Positions 42,019-51,522 of a DNA stretch of 64,000 nucleotides are shown here, piece after piece. The position numbers and the translations under genes were made by a program. The stretch spans positions 1 through 64,000 of the forward strand of contig NZ_JACYXI010000003.1 of NCBI RefSeq assembly GCF_014842915.1, in the 5' to 3' direction. The notes under the pieces were generated by a model. It did not search any database and had not been told where the DNA came from. It worked only from the letters and a program-made list of their open reading frames with translations. The DNA is from Roseibium litorale. Its GTDB lineage: Bacteria; Pseudomonadota; Alphaproteobacteria; Rhizobiales; Stappiaceae. Position 1 is the first letter of the stretch, and the number at the start of each line of letters is the position of its first letter.

Positions 42019-43242
42019 TCACGCGGACTTGTTCTTGTTGTAGACATCGAAGATCACGGCAGCGAGCAGGACAAGGCCCTTGATCATCTGCTGATAGTCG
42101 ATGCCGATGCCCATGATGGACATGCCATTGTTCATGACGCCCATGATGAAGGCGCCGACCACTGCGCCGACGATCTTGCCAACGCCGCCGGACATGGATG
42201 CCCCGCCGATAAACACGGCTGCGATCACATCCAGCTCAAAGGAAACCCCGGCCTTGGGTGTAGCCGTGTTGAGGCGGGCCGCGAAAATCAGACCAGCCAG
42301 AGCTGCAAGCATGCCCATGTTGATGAAGGTCAGGAAGGTCAGCCGTTCGGTTTTGATACCGGACAGTTTCGCTGCCTTCTGGTTGCCGCCAAGCGCATAG
42401 ATCCGGCGCCCAAGAACGGTGCTCTCAGTCAGGAAGGCGTAGATCACCGTCAGAATGCCCATGGTGATCAGAACATTGGGCAGGCCGCGGAAGGTCGACA
42501 GCTTGTAGGACACGAAGATGATCGCGCCTGCCACCAGAACGTTGCGCAGAACAAAGAAGCTGAATGGCTCGCCTTCGATGCCATATGCCTTGTTTCTGGT
42601 GCGCGCCCGCATGCCGAGCCAGACCAGTACAGCAGCGATTGCAATGCCTGCGACAACCGCAAGACCGTTCATGCGCTGCAAGCCGAAGATCGACTTGATG
42701 AAGGGCAGAAGGTCCGGGATGAAGCCGGTGGAAAGCGCCTGGAATTCGCGCGGGAACGGGCCAACCGATTGGCCTTCCAGCAGCCACAGGGATGCTCCGC
42801 GGAAGACGAGCATGCCTGCGAGCGTCACGATGAAGGACGGGATCTTCCAGAAGGCGACCCAGTAGCCCTGTGCCGCTCCGATCAAGATGCCGACCACCAG
42901 ACACACGGGGATCGTCATATAGACGGACCATTGCCATTCCACCATCATCACAGCGGCCAACGCGCCGACGAAGCCGACAACGGAGCCCACGGACAGATCA
43001 ATATGCCCTGCCACAATGACGAGCAGCATGCCGAGGGCCATAATGATGATATAGCTGTTCTGCAGGAACAGGTTCGTAATGTTGACGGGCTTTAAAAGCG
43101 TTCCGTCGGTAATGACTTGAAAGAACGCCATGATGGCGATCAGGGCCAGCAGCATGCCGTAGTCACGCAGGTGGCTCGCAAGATAACTGGCCACCGAAGC
43201 GCCGCCATGCGTCTTTTCAGCAAGGTCCGTGCTCATTCTCAA
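42019..43242 (-). CDS. gguB: Sugar ABC transporter permease GguB
   Basis: 407 residues, a XylH/GguB-type permease with about ten membrane segments. Family blocks are [61 protein letters not shown] (the cytoplasmic loop near the ATPase) and [22 protein letters not shown]. The N-terminus lacks a signal peptide. The start overlaps gguA by 4 bp and the stop lies 17 nt before gguC. It forms the membrane channel for sugars captured by ChvE (arabinose, galactose, xylose, glucose, fucose, some acidic sugars). Confidence 0.94.
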   Translation of the reverse strand: MRMSTDLAEKTHGGASVASYLASHLRDYGMLLALIAIMAFFQVITDGTLLKPVNITNLFLQNSYIIIMALGMLLVIVAGHIDLSVGSVVGFVGALAAVMMVEWQWSVYMTIPVCLVVGILIGAAQGYWVAFWKIPSFIVTLAGMLVFRGASLWLLEGQSVGPFPREFQALSTGFIPDLLPFIKSIFGLQRMNGLAVVAGIAIAAVLVWLGMRARTRNKAYGIEGEPFSFFVLRNVLVAGAIIFVSYKLSTFRGLPNVLITMGILTVIYAFLTESTVLGRRIYALGGNQKAAKLSGIKTERLTFLTFINMGMLAALAGLIFAARLNTATPKAGVSFELDVIAAVFIGGASMSGGVGKIVGAVVGAFIMGVMNNGMSIMGIGIDYQQMIKGLVLLAAVIFDVYNKNKSA

Positions 43243-44759
43243 CTCCTCACGATGAACGACATGATGCGCTCCTGGCTTGCCTCAGCGGCAGCCAGTTCCC
43301 CAACCAGGGCACCTTCGTTCATCACGTAAATCCGGTCACACATGCCCAACAACTCGGGCATTTCAGAAGAGATCATCAGAACGCCGCGGCCTTCGTCGGC
43401 CAGCTTGTTCATGATGCCGTAAATTTCGAACTTCGCGCCCACGTCGATCCCGCGGGTCGGTTCGTCCAGAATCAGAACCTGCGGCTCGGTGAAGAGCCAC
43501 TTGGACAGAACAACCTTCTGCTGGTTTCCACCAGATAGGTTCACGACCTTCTGGTAGACGCCTGGCGTACGGATGTTCATGGCTTGCCGGTAGCCTTCGG
43601 CCACAGTCTGCTCATGAGCTTCGTTCAGAACACCGGCGCGCGAGATGCCTTCCAGATTGGCGAGGCTGATGTTCTTCTGGATGGTTTCGTCCAGGACCAG
43701 CCCAAGTGCCTTGCGGTCTTCCGTGACATAAGCAAGGCCTGACGCGATGGCGGATGACACTGTTGAGACGTCGATCGGCTTGCCATGCAGATGGGCTTCG
43801 CCAGAAATGTTCTGGCCATAGCTGCGCCCAAAGAGGCTCATTGCAAGCTCTGTCCGCCCAGAGCCCATCAGTCCGGCAATGCCGACGATTTCTCCCTTCC
43901 GGACGTGGAAACATGCCTTGCGGATGATCTGCCGTTCCGCATGCTCGGGATGATAGACTGTCCAGTCTTTCACCGCGAACAGCACCTCGCCAATAGAGCG
44001 CACGCGCTCCGGATAACGGTGGGCCATGTCCCGGCCAACCATGTCCCGGATAATGCGCTCCTCATTGATTTCGGACTTGGCTGCCTGCAGGGTCGAGACC
44101 GTCGTTCCGTCCCGGATGACCGTGATCCTGTCGGCAACACGTTCCACCTCATTCAGCTTGTGGCTGATCAGGATCGACGTGATGCCCTGAGATTTCAGTT
44201 CCAGTAAGAGATCCAGAAGGGCCTGACTGTCGGCTTCCGAAAGCGCTGCGGTCGGCTCATCCAGGATAAGCAGCTTGACTTCCTTGGCCAAGGCCTTGGC
44301 GATCTCAACGAGCTGCTGCTTACCGACACCGAGCTTGTCGACGAGGGTTGTCGGCGCTTCCCGGAGGCCAACCTTGCGCAGCAGCGTTTCCGTCTTGCGG
44401 AATGTTTCCTGCCAGTCGATCACGCCGCGGCTGGCGACTTCGTTGCCTAGGAACAGGTTTTCCGCAATGGATAGGAGTGGCACCAGGGCCAGTTCCTGAT
44501 GGATGATGATGATGCCCTGTTTCTCGCTGTCGGAAATCCCGGAGAATCGGGCCTCTGATCCCTCGAACAGGATTTGGCCTTCGTATTCTCCGTAAGGATA
44601 GACACCTGACAGCACTTTCATCAGGGTTGATTTTCCGGCGCCGTTTTCTCCGACTACCGCGTGAATTTCGCCTGCATTCACCTCAAGATTGACACTGTCC
44701 AGAGCTTTGACGCCCGGGAAGGTCTTGGTGATGTTCTGCATTCTCAAGAGGGTCGACAT
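43239..44759 (-). CDS. gguA: Sugar ABC transporter duplicated ATPase GguA
   Basis: 506 residues with two fused nucleotide-binding domains, as in MglA/XylG/GguA. The first Walker A is GENGAGKST (~36-44), and the first domain has [18 protein letters not shown]. The second domain begins with [20 protein letters not shown] and has [15 protein letters not shown] and [13 protein letters not shown]. It energises ChvE/GguB sugar import. A strong stem-loop separates it from chvE upstream, and it overlaps gguB by 4 bp. Confidence 0.95.
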   Translation of the reverse strand: MSTLLRMQNITKTFPGVKALDSVNLEVNAGEIHAVVGENGAGKSTLMKVLSGVYPYGEYEGQILFEGSEARFSGISDSEKQGIIIIHQELALVPLLSIAENLFLGNEVASRGVIDWQETFRKTETLLRKVGLREAPTTLVDKLGVGKQQLVEIAKALAKEVKLLILDEPTAALSEADSQALLDLLLELKSQGITSILISHKLNEVERVADRITVIRDGTTVSTLQAAKSEINEERIIRDMVGRDMAHRYPERVRSIGEVLFAVKDWTVYHPEHAERQIIRKACFHVRKGEIVGIAGLMGSGRTELAMSLFGRSYGQNISGEAHLHGKPIDVSTVSSAIASGLAYVTEDRKALGLVLDETIQKNISLANLEGISRAGVLNEAHEQTVAEGYRQAMNIRTPGVYQKVVNLSGGNQQKVVLSKWLFTEPQVLILDEPTRGIDVGAKFEIYGIMNKLADEGRGVLMISSEMPELLGMCDRIYVMNEGALVGELAAAEASQERIMSFIVRS

Positions 44760-44788
44760 GACACCTGCGCACCCGTTGGCAATAAGGA

Positions 44789-44823
44789 ACCTGCCCGCCC
44801 GGCCTGTGGCCAGGCGGGCAGGT
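44789..44823 (-). terminator. Stem-loop between chvE and gguA
   Basis: A perfect 11-bp stem ACCTGCCCGCC / GGCGGGCAGGT with a 13-nt loop starts 17 nt after the chvE stop. It lacks a strong T-run. It likely allows excess binding-protein transcript while the rest of the operon is read through. Confidence 0.65.
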
Positions 44824-44840
44824 CTGTTGCGTTGAACCGC

Positions 44841-45899
44841 TTACTTCACCTGATCTTCGGTGTAGTAGCCGCTGCCGATCAGGATTTCCTTCCAGTTGGA
44901 AGCATCCACGGAGACCGGCTCAAGCAGGTAAGACGGAACGACCTTTACGCCGTTGTCATAGGTGGTTGTGTCGTTGATTTCCGGCTCAGAACCGCCAAGA
45001 ACCGCGTTGACCATACCGACGGTGACACGCGCCAGTTCACGGGTGTCCTTGAACACGGTCGAGTACTGTTCGCCAGCCAGGATGGACTTGACCGACTGAA
45101 CTTCCGCGTCCTGACCAGTCACGATCGGCATCTTGAGATCGCCGGAGCCGTAACCAACGCCCTTGAGGGACGACAGGATGCCGATGGACAGGCCGTCATA
45201 CGGAGACAGTACGCCATTGACCTGTTTGTCGGTGTAGTGAGCGGACAAAAGGTTGTCCATGCGGGCCTGAGCGACAGCGCCGTCCCAGCGCAGGGTGCCG
45301 ACCTTGTCCATGCCCATCTGGCCGGAGGCAATGTTGACCGTACCGGCGTCGATCAGCGGCTGCAGGACGGACATGGCGCCATTGTAGAAGAAATAGGCGT
45401 TGTTATCGTCCGGAGAACCGCCGAAGAGCTCGACGTTGTACGGGCCGTCGCCGAAGCGTTCCTTCAGACCGTTGACCAGCGAAGTTGCCTGCTGCACGCC
45501 GACCTTGAAGTTGTCGAAGGTGGCGTAATAGTCGACGTTGCCGCTTTCACGAATGAGACGGTCATAAGCGATGACCTTGATGCCGGCAGCGGATGCGTTT
45601 TCCAGCGCGTTGGACAGCGTGGTGCCGTCAATCGCAGCGATGACCAGGACGTCGACGCCCTTGGTGATCATGTTCTCGATCTGGGCGAGCTGGTTCGGAA
45701 TGTCGTCTTCCGCATACTGTAGGTCGGTGGTGTAGCCGGCGGCCTGGAACTGCTCGACCATGGAGTTGCCGTCTGAAATCCAGCGTGCGGACGACTTGGT
45801 CGGCATGGAGATGCCCACGAGACCATCGGCCAGCGCAGGCACTGCAGACATGGATACAGAAAGAGCGAGTGCAGCCGCAGCCGCTTTCAAAAATTTCAT
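44841..45899 (-). CDS. chvE: Multiple sugar-binding periplasmic protein ChvE
   Basis: 352 residues. The signal peptide [20 protein letters not shown] is followed by PALADG, with cleavage near residue 24. The mature protein begins [20 protein letters not shown] and shows ChvE features [38 protein letters not shown] and [19 protein letters not shown]. In Agrobacterium ChvE binds arabinose, galactose, xylose, glucose and related sugars. It also interacts with chemoreceptors and, there, with VirA. Only transport is supported here. GGGAGG lies 5 nt before the ATG. It heads the gguABC operon and diverges from a gbpR-type gene. Confidence 0.95.
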   Translation of the reverse strand: MKFLKAAAAALALSVSMSAVPALADGLVGISMPTKSSARWISDGNSMVEQFQAAGYTTDLQYAEDDIPNQLAQIENMITKGVDVLVIAAIDGTTLSNALENASAAGIKVIAYDRLIRESGNVDYYATFDNFKVGVQQATSLVNGLKERFGDGPYNVELFGGSPDDNNAYFFYNGAMSVLQPLIDAGTVNIASGQMGMDKVGTLRWDGAVAQARMDNLLSAHYTDKQVNGVLSPYDGLSIGILSSLKGVGYGSGDLKMPIVTGQDAEVQSVKSILAGEQYSTVFKDTRELARVTVGMVNAVLGGSEPEINDTTTYDNGVKVVPSYLLEPVSVDASNWKEILIGSGYYTEDQVK

Positions 45900-46080
45900 G
45901 ATGTCCTCCCATCGAAATGGCTGGGCCGTTTGCCGGATCCTCCGGCCTTAGCGGCTGGGCGGCTTACCGGGAGCGCACCACTGCGGTCTCCCGTTCTGTC
46001 GCATCAGTCCGGCACGGCCTGCCATAGACGAAGGCACGTTAGTGCGGGAAGCTATATCAAACAAATCAGTATTTATGATT

Positions 46081-46106
46081 TTATTATATCGTTATTGATA
46101 TGATAA
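46081..46106. promoter_or_regulatory. LysR-type inverted repeat in the chvE / gbpR divergent region
   Basis: Arms TTATTATATC and GATATGATAA (46081-46090 and 46097-46106) match at 9 of 10 positions, with an inner perfect ATATC-N6-GATAT. The arms include T-N11-A spacing. The repeat lies 42 nt upstream of the gbpR ATG within an AT-rich patch, an expected place for a LysR regulator that controls both itself and the divergent chvE operon. Confidence 0.6.
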
Positions 46107-46148
46107 TGAGTGCCTTGCACCTAAGGTTGAAAAGGGGACGCCAATACC

Positions 46149-47141
46149 ATGCCCAAACGAAAAGGCCTGGATCCGCTGCTGCAGCTGGCCGAGGCAAAAA
46201 CGGCTGACCGGTTCCTGAAAAAGGGGCTTCGTCTCGCGCATCTGCGCCTTATTCTTGCGGTCGAGCGCACAGGGCATCTCAGCAGGGCGGCGGACCTTCT
46301 GGCCACTTCCCAGCCGGCTGCCTCCCGTCTCCTGACCGAGATGGAGCAGATCACCGGCGTCAAGCTGGCGGAGCGGCAGGGACGAGGCATGACCTTGACG
46401 CTTTATGGCGAGAGGCTGGCCGTCCGGGCGCGGCTGGTTCTTCGGGAGCTGGACGAAGCGGACCGTGAACTGGAGAATCTGAAGAGCGGTCTTGCGGGGA
46501 CTGTATCCATAGGCGCTGTGACTGGTGCCGCCGTGGAATATGTGCTTCCGGCCATTCGGCAGACCCGTGTCACCCATCCGCTGGTCAATGTTAGCGTGGA
46601 GGTGAACACGAGCGACGTGCTGACGGCCGCCCTGGATGACGGGCGCATAGATTTCTTCATCGGACGAGTGCCTGCTGGAAGTGATCCGCGCGGCTATGAG
46701 GCGCGCTATCTGGATCAGGAGCCTCTGCGGCTGATTGTTCGTGCAGAACACCCGCTTACCCGGATGAAGGACCTCACCTTAAGGGATTGCATCGCTTATG
46801 ATTGGGTTCTCCAGCCTGAGGGGGCAATGTTGCGGGTGGCCGTGGAAACTTATCTGCGCGACAGGGGCATTCCCTATCCGGCCAAGGTGCTCAATACCAG
46901 CTCCATCCTTTTGACGCTGATGGTGATCTGCCAGACCAACGCGATCACGATCGTCGCCGGACCGGTCGGCGATTTCTTCACCGCCGGTGTTGGTGCCGAT
47001 GCCCGCATCGCGTCTCTGGACATCGTAGGTGATGTCGCGATTCAGCCTTATTCGCTGATCAAGCTGGCAAACAGGAAACTCGCGCCTGTCGCGCAGAATT
47101 TCCATGACCTCATCCTGTCTCGCGCCTCAGTCCGGGAGTGA
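46149..47141 (+). CDS. gbpR: LysR-family regulator, GbpR-like
   Basis: 330 residues. The helix-turn-helix is at ~28-87 (LRLAHLRLILAVERTGHLS, then RAADLLATSQPAASRLLTEM), and a type-2 periplasmic-binding effector domain begins at ~110 (GTVSIGAVTGAAVEYVLPAI). Agrobacterium gbpR is divergent from chvE and activates it in response to galactose, arabinose or fucose; the same arrangement is seen here. AGGGGA precedes the ATG. Its stop is 6 nt from the convergent stop of a GntR gene. Confidence 0.88.
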   Translation: MPKRKGLDPLLQLAEAKTADRFLKKGLRLAHLRLILAVERTGHLSRAADLLATSQPAASRLLTEMEQITGVKLAERQGRGMTLTLYGERLAVRARLVLRELDEADRELENLKSGLAGTVSIGAVTGAAVEYVLPAIRQTRVTHPLVNVSVEVNTSDVLTAALDDGRIDFFIGRVPAGSDPRGYEARYLDQEPLRLIVRAEHPLTRMKDLTLRDCIAYDWVLQPEGAMLRVAVETYLRDRGIPYPAKVLNTSSILLTLMVICQTNAITIVAGPVGDFFTAGVGADARIASLDIVGDVAIQPYSLIKLANRKLAPVAQNFHDLILSRASVRE

Positions 47142-47147
47142 CGCCTG

Positions 47148-47873
47148 TCAGGCCTTGCCGGCAACCCGTTCCGCACCCACGATGATGACCTTACGCATGG
47201 CCGCGGAAGCAGCGTCCTGATCGCGTGCTGCTATGGCATCGACTATGGCCCGGTGGTTTCCGGCGTTACGGGCAATATCCTCCGGATTTGAGGCTGGTGA
47301 ACTGCGATGGAAAATGCGGTTCAGCGCAGCGCCGATCAGAGAGCCGACAGACCACATGAACGGGTTCTTGGACATGCCCAGAACCGCCAGGTGAAGCTTG
47401 AGGTCGGCCCTGACAAACTCAGTGCTGCTTTCAGCAGCGGCCATGTCGTCCGCATGCTTGTACAGCTCGGCAATATCCTCGGCACTCGCGTGCAGAGCCG
47501 CCATAGCTGCTGCCGCTGGTTCCAATGTTAGGCGGACGTCCACGAGATGCTTGAAGAGATCCTCGTTGGAGGAATACTTGAAGTGCCAGGACAGGACATC
47601 GCTGTCGAAAAGATTCCAGCGCTTGCGGTCGGTAACCCGCGTGCCGATCCGGGCGCGGGCTTCAACCAGGCCTTTCGCCGCCAGTGTCTTCATGGCCTCC
47701 CGCAGCACGGTTCTGGAGACATGAAACCGCTGTTCGAGTTCCGCGTCTCCCGGCAAAGTCGATCCGACCGGGAAAACACCTGCCACGATCTCTCCTCCAA
47801 GCTCTGCGACCACATGGGCGTGGCTCGTCCGGGGTTTCCGGCTGGCGTGATCTGGGGAGAGAAGTTCAAACAA
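47148..47873 (-). CDS. GntR-family regulator (FCD subfamily) at the end of the ytf operon
   Basis: About 241 residues. The winged helix covers ~20-85 (AELEQRFHVSRTVLREAMKTLAAKGLV with flanks), and the FCD domain follows with RADLKLHLAVLGMSKNPFMW and the C-terminal NHRAIVDAIAARDQDAASAAM. The frame opens with TTG at 47873, 4 nt after the yjfF stop; AGGA lies about 12 nt before it. The start is uncertain, but an internal start would cut the DNA-binding domain only if past residue ~20. The regulator is apparently cotranscribed with ytfQRT-yjfF, so it is likely their feedback regulator. It resembles DgoR/GntR types for galactonate-like effectors; the effector is inferred. Confidence 0.85.
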   Translation of the reverse strand: MFELLSPDHASRKPRTSHAHVVAELGGEIVAGVFPVGSTLPGDAELEQRFHVSRTVLREAMKTLAAKGLVEARARIGTRVTDRKRWNLFDSDVLSWHFKYSSNEDLFKHLVDVRLTLEPAAAAMAALHASAEDIAELYKHADDMAAAESSTEFVRADLKLHLAVLGMSKNPFMWSVGSLIGAALNRIFHRSSPASNPEDIARNAGNHRAIVDAIAARDQDAASAAMRKVIIVGAERVAGKA

Positions 47874-47877
47874 GGGT

Positions 47878-48858
47878 CTATGCTGTCCTGTGTGCTGGGG
47901 CGATGCCTCTTGAGGATGCCCAGGTTAACCCCTTTTGGAGCAAAATGAACAAGAGCAGAAGCAGGCCAATCACGATTTTGGTCCACCAGCTCGACAGACT
48001 GCCATCGAAAATGATGTAGGTCTGGATGAGTCCCATGATGAAGACACCAAACAAGGTGCCTGCAATATAGCCGCTGCCGCCTGTCAGCAAGGTGCCGCCA
48101 ATCACAACTGCTGCAATGGCATCCAGTTCCACACCTACGGCGGACAGGGAATATCCAGCGGATGTGTAGAGGGAAAACACGATGCCGGAAAGACCTGCAA
48201 GAAAACCAGACAGTGCATAGATGCCGATGGTTGTCACGGCGATGGGAACGCCCATCAGCCGGGCGGTGGCCTGACCGCCGCCGAGAGCATAGACGTTTGA
48301 ACCGAAGCGGGTTCTGTGGGCAATCAGCATGCCGACACCGACTGTGACCAGCATGATCCCGCCAATAAGGGTCAAGCGGCCTTTGCCGGGCATCCGCCAG
48401 AACAGCTCCTGAAGCGTTCCATAGAACTCATGGGAGATTGGTACTGAATCCGTCGAGAGCACAAAGGCAAGGCCGCGCGCAAGGAACATCCCGGCAAGTG
48501 TCACGATGAAGGCCGGCATCTCGAGGAAATGGATGACTGCTCCCATGGCCGCACCAAAGAGGCAGGTGATCAGCAGAACCATGGCAAAGACGGTCATGGG
48601 ATGCAGGCCGGTGTTCTTCAGCATGACCGCAATGAAGACACCGGTGAAGGCAATCACCGAGCCTATCGACAGATCGATACCGCCAGAAATGATGACAAAG
48701 GTCATCCCCACGGCCGCGATGCCCAGAAAGGCATTGTCTGTCAGCAAGTTGCCGATAACCCGCGTGGACAGCATGGCGGGGAACTGCGTGTAGCAGAGCG
48801 CGTAGGCCAGCACGAAGATGACCAATGTGGCAACGAAGGGAAGGTGGCGGGTCTTCAT
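47878..48858 (-). CDS. yjfF: Sugar ABC transporter permease YjfF
   Basis: 326 residues from ATG 48858, which overlaps the ytfT stop by 4 bp. The frame remains open far upstream to 49632, but that part is antiparallel-frame shadow of ytfT. Eight to ten membrane segments are apparent. Motifs include [58 protein letters not shown] and ELDAIAAVVIGGTLLTGGSGYI. It pairs with YtfT as a heterodimeric channel. In E. coli YtfQRT-YjfF imports galactofuranose. Confidence 0.92.
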   Translation of the reverse strand: MKTRHLPFVATLVIFVLAYALCYTQFPAMLSTRVIGNLLTDNAFLGIAAVGMTFVIISGGIDLSIGSVIAFTGVFIAVMLKNTGLHPMTVFAMVLLITCLFGAAMGAVIHFLEMPAFIVTLAGMFLARGLAFVLSTDSVPISHEFYGTLQELFWRMPGKGRLTLIGGIMLVTVGVGMLIAHRTRFGSNVYALGGGQATARLMGVPIAVTTIGIYALSGFLAGLSGIVFSLYTSAGYSLSAVGVELDAIAAVVIGGTLLTGGSGYIAGTLFGVFIMGLIQTYIIFDGSLSSWWTKIVIGLLLLLFILLQKGLTWASSRGIAPAHRTA

Positions 48859-49880
48859 GGCTTCACCAGAATTCTCGTTTCGCCTTGTCCGCTCTTGCGG
48901 CGGGCCGATTTGAGGCGGGTGCGCAGGGCGGGCGATTGGATCAGAAGGATCAGGATGATGATCAGGGCCTTGATCACGAGATTGAATTCCGGCGGGAACC
49001 CGGAAATCAGGATGCTCGTGTTGACCGACTGGATGATCATGGCGCCCATCATCGATCCGAGGAGGGTGAAGCGGCCGCCGAGCAGCGAGGTGCCGCCAAT
49101 GACCACGGCAAGGATCGCATCCAGCTCCAGCCAGAGGCCCGCGTTGTTTGCGTCGGCGCCTTTGATGTCTGCTGCCGCAATCGTCCCTGCAGCTGAAGCG
49201 CAGAGCCCGGCAATCATATAGACGCAGACTAGCAGAATGCCGCTGTTCACACCGGAGAGGGTACTTGCCCGGCGGTTGATGCCGATGGCCTCGATCAGCA
49301 TACCGAGAGCTGTCCGCCTTACCAGGATCATGGCCAGCGCGGCTGCCGTGATCCAGATGACAATGGGTGTCGGCACCGTGAAAAGCGCGCCGCTGCCCAG
49401 AAAGACAAGGTTCTCGTTGGTAAACGTGAGGATCGTGCCCTCGGTAATCAGCTGGGCGATGCCGCGGCCCGCGACCATGAGGATCAGCGTGGCGATAATC
49501 GGCTGAATTCCAGCGACGGCGACCAGCAGACCGTTCCAGAGCCCGCAGGCGAGCCCAACCGCAAGAGCGAGGGTCACGGCCTGAAGAGCGCTGCCGGTCG
49601 CTGTGACGGTGGCAGCTGCAACGGCGCCGCAAATCGCCATGACCGCGCCGACCGACAGGTCAATGCCCTTGGTCGCGATCACCAGCGTCATGCCGATTGC
49701 CAGAAGGGCGACGGGGGCGCCGCGGTTCAAGATGTCGATCAGGCTGCCATAGAGGCGGCCATTTGCCATTTCGATGCTCAGGAAACCCGGGAACAGGAAG
49801 GCTGACAGTCCGAGAACGGCCAGAAGTGTAATGATCTGAGGGGCGTACCTGACTCCGGGAAGGGTCGTCTGGGGTGTCAT
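48855..49880 (-). CDS. ytfT: Sugar ABC transporter permease YtfT
   Basis: 341 residues, a ribose-type permease with ~10 helices. Motifs are LLAIGMTLVIATKGIDLSVGAV, GLLVAVAGIQPIIATLILMVAG and ELDAILAVVIGGTSLLGGRFTL. Both ends overlap neighbours by 4 bp (ytfR upstream, yjfF downstream), so the complex is translated in a coupled series. It is similar in fold to YjfF and GguB but a distinct subfamily. Confidence 0.92.
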   Translation of the reverse strand: MTPQTTLPGVRYAPQIITLLAVLGLSAFLFPGFLSIEMANGRLYGSLIDILNRGAPVALLAIGMTLVIATKGIDLSVGAVMAICGAVAAATVTATGSALQAVTLALAVGLACGLWNGLLVAVAGIQPIIATLILMVAGRGIAQLITEGTILTFTNENLVFLGSGALFTVPTPIVIWITAAALAMILVRRTALGMLIEAIGINRRASTLSGVNSGILLVCVYMIAGLCASAAGTIAAADIKGADANNAGLWLELDAILAVVIGGTSLLGGRFTLLGSMMGAMIIQSVNTSILISGFPPEFNLVIKALIIILILLIQSPALRTRLKSARRKSGQGETRILVKP

Positions 49881-51442
49881 TCCGCAAGCTCCTGCACCGC
49901 TAGGCCGCTGCCAGCGATGGCGTCAACCACCGCTGATGTGGTGATGTCTTTGCCCGCCAGTTCCGCGACATGCTTCCGGTCGCGGACCACGATGATCCGG
50001 TGGCTGTAGACAGTCAGCTCTTCCAGTTCGGAGGAAATGACCAGCAGGGACATGCCCTGGTCGCAGAGATCTTCAATCAGGCGGATGATCTCGGCATGCG
50101 CGCCCACGTCAATACCACGGGTCGGCTCGTCCAGGATCAGGAAACGGGGATGAGTGGCGAGCCAGCGGGCCAGGATCGCCTTTTGCTGGTTGCCGCCGGA
50201 CAGCTGCCCAATGGGCTTTTCCCTGTCGGTGGTCCGGATGTCCAGCGCCTTGATGTATTTGTCGGCAATGGCGTTCTGTTCCTTGCGCGGGATCGGCTTG
50301 GTCCAGCCGCGCAGGGCCTGAAGGGCAAGGATGATGTTTTCCCGGATCGAGAGATCGGCGATGATGCCATCCACCTTGCGGTCTTCCGGGCAAAAGCCAA
50401 ACCCTTGCAGCACGGCAGAGCGCGGGGTCGGCAATGAGACCTCGGTGCTTCCAATCATAGCCTTGCCGCTGTCGGCGGCGTGAATGCCGAAGAGGGTCTC
50501 GGCAGTCTCTGTCCGGCCGGAGCCGAGGAGACCGGCAATGCCGACGGCTTCGCCCTTGCGGATTTCCAGATCGAACGGTTCGATCCTGCCCTTCCGGCCA
50601 AAGCCCTTGAAGGAGAACTGCACCGGGCCGGCGCTGGAGTGAACCTTGCCGTGCTCTCTGGTTTCTTCTTCCAGTTCGCGGCCCAGCATCATGGCGACCA
50701 GTTCCAGGCGGCCAAGGCCTTCCGCAGGACGGGTTCCAACCTTTTGTCCATTGCGCAGAACGGTAATCGTGTCGCTGATCTCGAACACCTGGTCGAGGAA
50801 GTGGGAAATGAAGACAATGCCGAGGCCGCGGGCCTTGAGACGCCGGACCACATCGAACAGCAGCCGGACCTCGTGGGCGTCCAGACTGGCGGTCGGCTCA
50901 TCCAGGATCAGGACCTTTCCGGACAGATCGACCGCCCGGGCGATGGCAATGATCTGCTGAATGGCCACGGAGTAGCTGCCAAGGTCCTCCGTTACATCGA
51001 TGTGAAGATCATACTCGGCCAGCAGTGCGGCGGCCTCTCGGTTCATCTTGCGGCTGTCGACCACGCCGAAACGGGTAGGCTGGCGCCCAAGGTACATGTT
51101 TTCTGCCACGGTCAGGTTCGGAAGGAGATTGACCTCCTGATAAACGGTGCCAATGCCGTGGTCCTGTGCATCCTGCGTGCTGCGCGGTGTAATCGCGGTG
51201 CCGTCGAGCAGGATTGAACCGCCTTCCGGCCTGTAGACCCCGGTGAGGCATTTGATCAAGGTGGACTTGCCCGCACCATTTTCGCCAAGGAGAGCATGAA
51301 CCTCTCCCGCCTTGAGCACGAAGTCGACGTTGTCGAGCGCCAGAGCTCCGGGGAAGGACTTTGTAATGCCCATGCCGTGCAGCAGCGGCACATCAGCACC
51401 GGCAGACGGCTGACGTTGAGGGGAGGGCGTGGGGTTTGGCAC
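49877..51442 (-). CDS. ytfR: Sugar ABC transporter duplicated ATPase YtfR
   Basis: 521 residues with two nucleotide-binding domains. The first has [29 protein letters not shown] and [17 protein letters not shown]. The second starts at GIAGLLGSGRTETAETLFG and has [15 protein letters not shown] and [13 protein letters not shown]. The Q-signature in the first domain departs from LSGGQ, as is common in this family. It energises YtfT/YjfF. A 14-bp stem-loop separates it from ytfQ. Confidence 0.94.
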   Translation of the reverse strand: MPNPTPSPQRQPSAGADVPLLHGMGITKSFPGALALDNVDFVLKAGEVHALLGENGAGKSTLIKCLTGVYRPEGGSILLDGTAITPRSTQDAQDHGIGTVYQEVNLLPNLTVAENMYLGRQPTRFGVVDSRKMNREAAALLAEYDLHIDVTEDLGSYSVAIQQIIAIARAVDLSGKVLILDEPTASLDAHEVRLLFDVVRRLKARGLGIVFISHFLDQVFEISDTITVLRNGQKVGTRPAEGLGRLELVAMMLGRELEEETREHGKVHSSAGPVQFSFKGFGRKGRIEPFDLEIRKGEAVGIAGLLGSGRTETAETLFGIHAADSGKAMIGSTEVSLPTPRSAVLQGFGFCPEDRKVDGIIADLSIRENIILALQALRGWTKPIPRKEQNAIADKYIKALDIRTTDREKPIGQLSGGNQQKAILARWLATHPRFLILDEPTRGIDVGAHAEIIRLIEDLCDQGMSLLVISSELEELTVYSHRIIVVRDRKHVAELAGKDITTSAVVDAIAGSGLAVQELAE

Positions 51443-51479
51443 CGTCCAGCTCCAGGTAAATGTATTTGGTCAAACAGAA

Positions 51480-51512
51480 ACGGACCAGACAGGGTTCTCC
51501 TGTCTGGTCCGT
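51480..51512 (-). terminator. Strong stem-loop between ytfQ and ytfR
   Basis: A perfect 14-bp stem ACGGACCAGACAGG / CCTGTCTGGTCCGT with a 5-nt loop starts 10 nt after the ytfQ stop. On the minus strand it is followed by TTCTGTTT, a partial T-tract. It is likely a partial terminator that favours ytfQ expression. Confidence 0.75.
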
Positions 51513-51522
51513 GGCGCTGGGC

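Noticed and set aside
48859-49632. Upstream extension of the yjfF frame
   Set aside because: It overlaps ytfT in another frame and translates to Arg/His/Pro-rich nonsense. The real yjfF start is the ATG at 48858 overlapping the ytfT stop.
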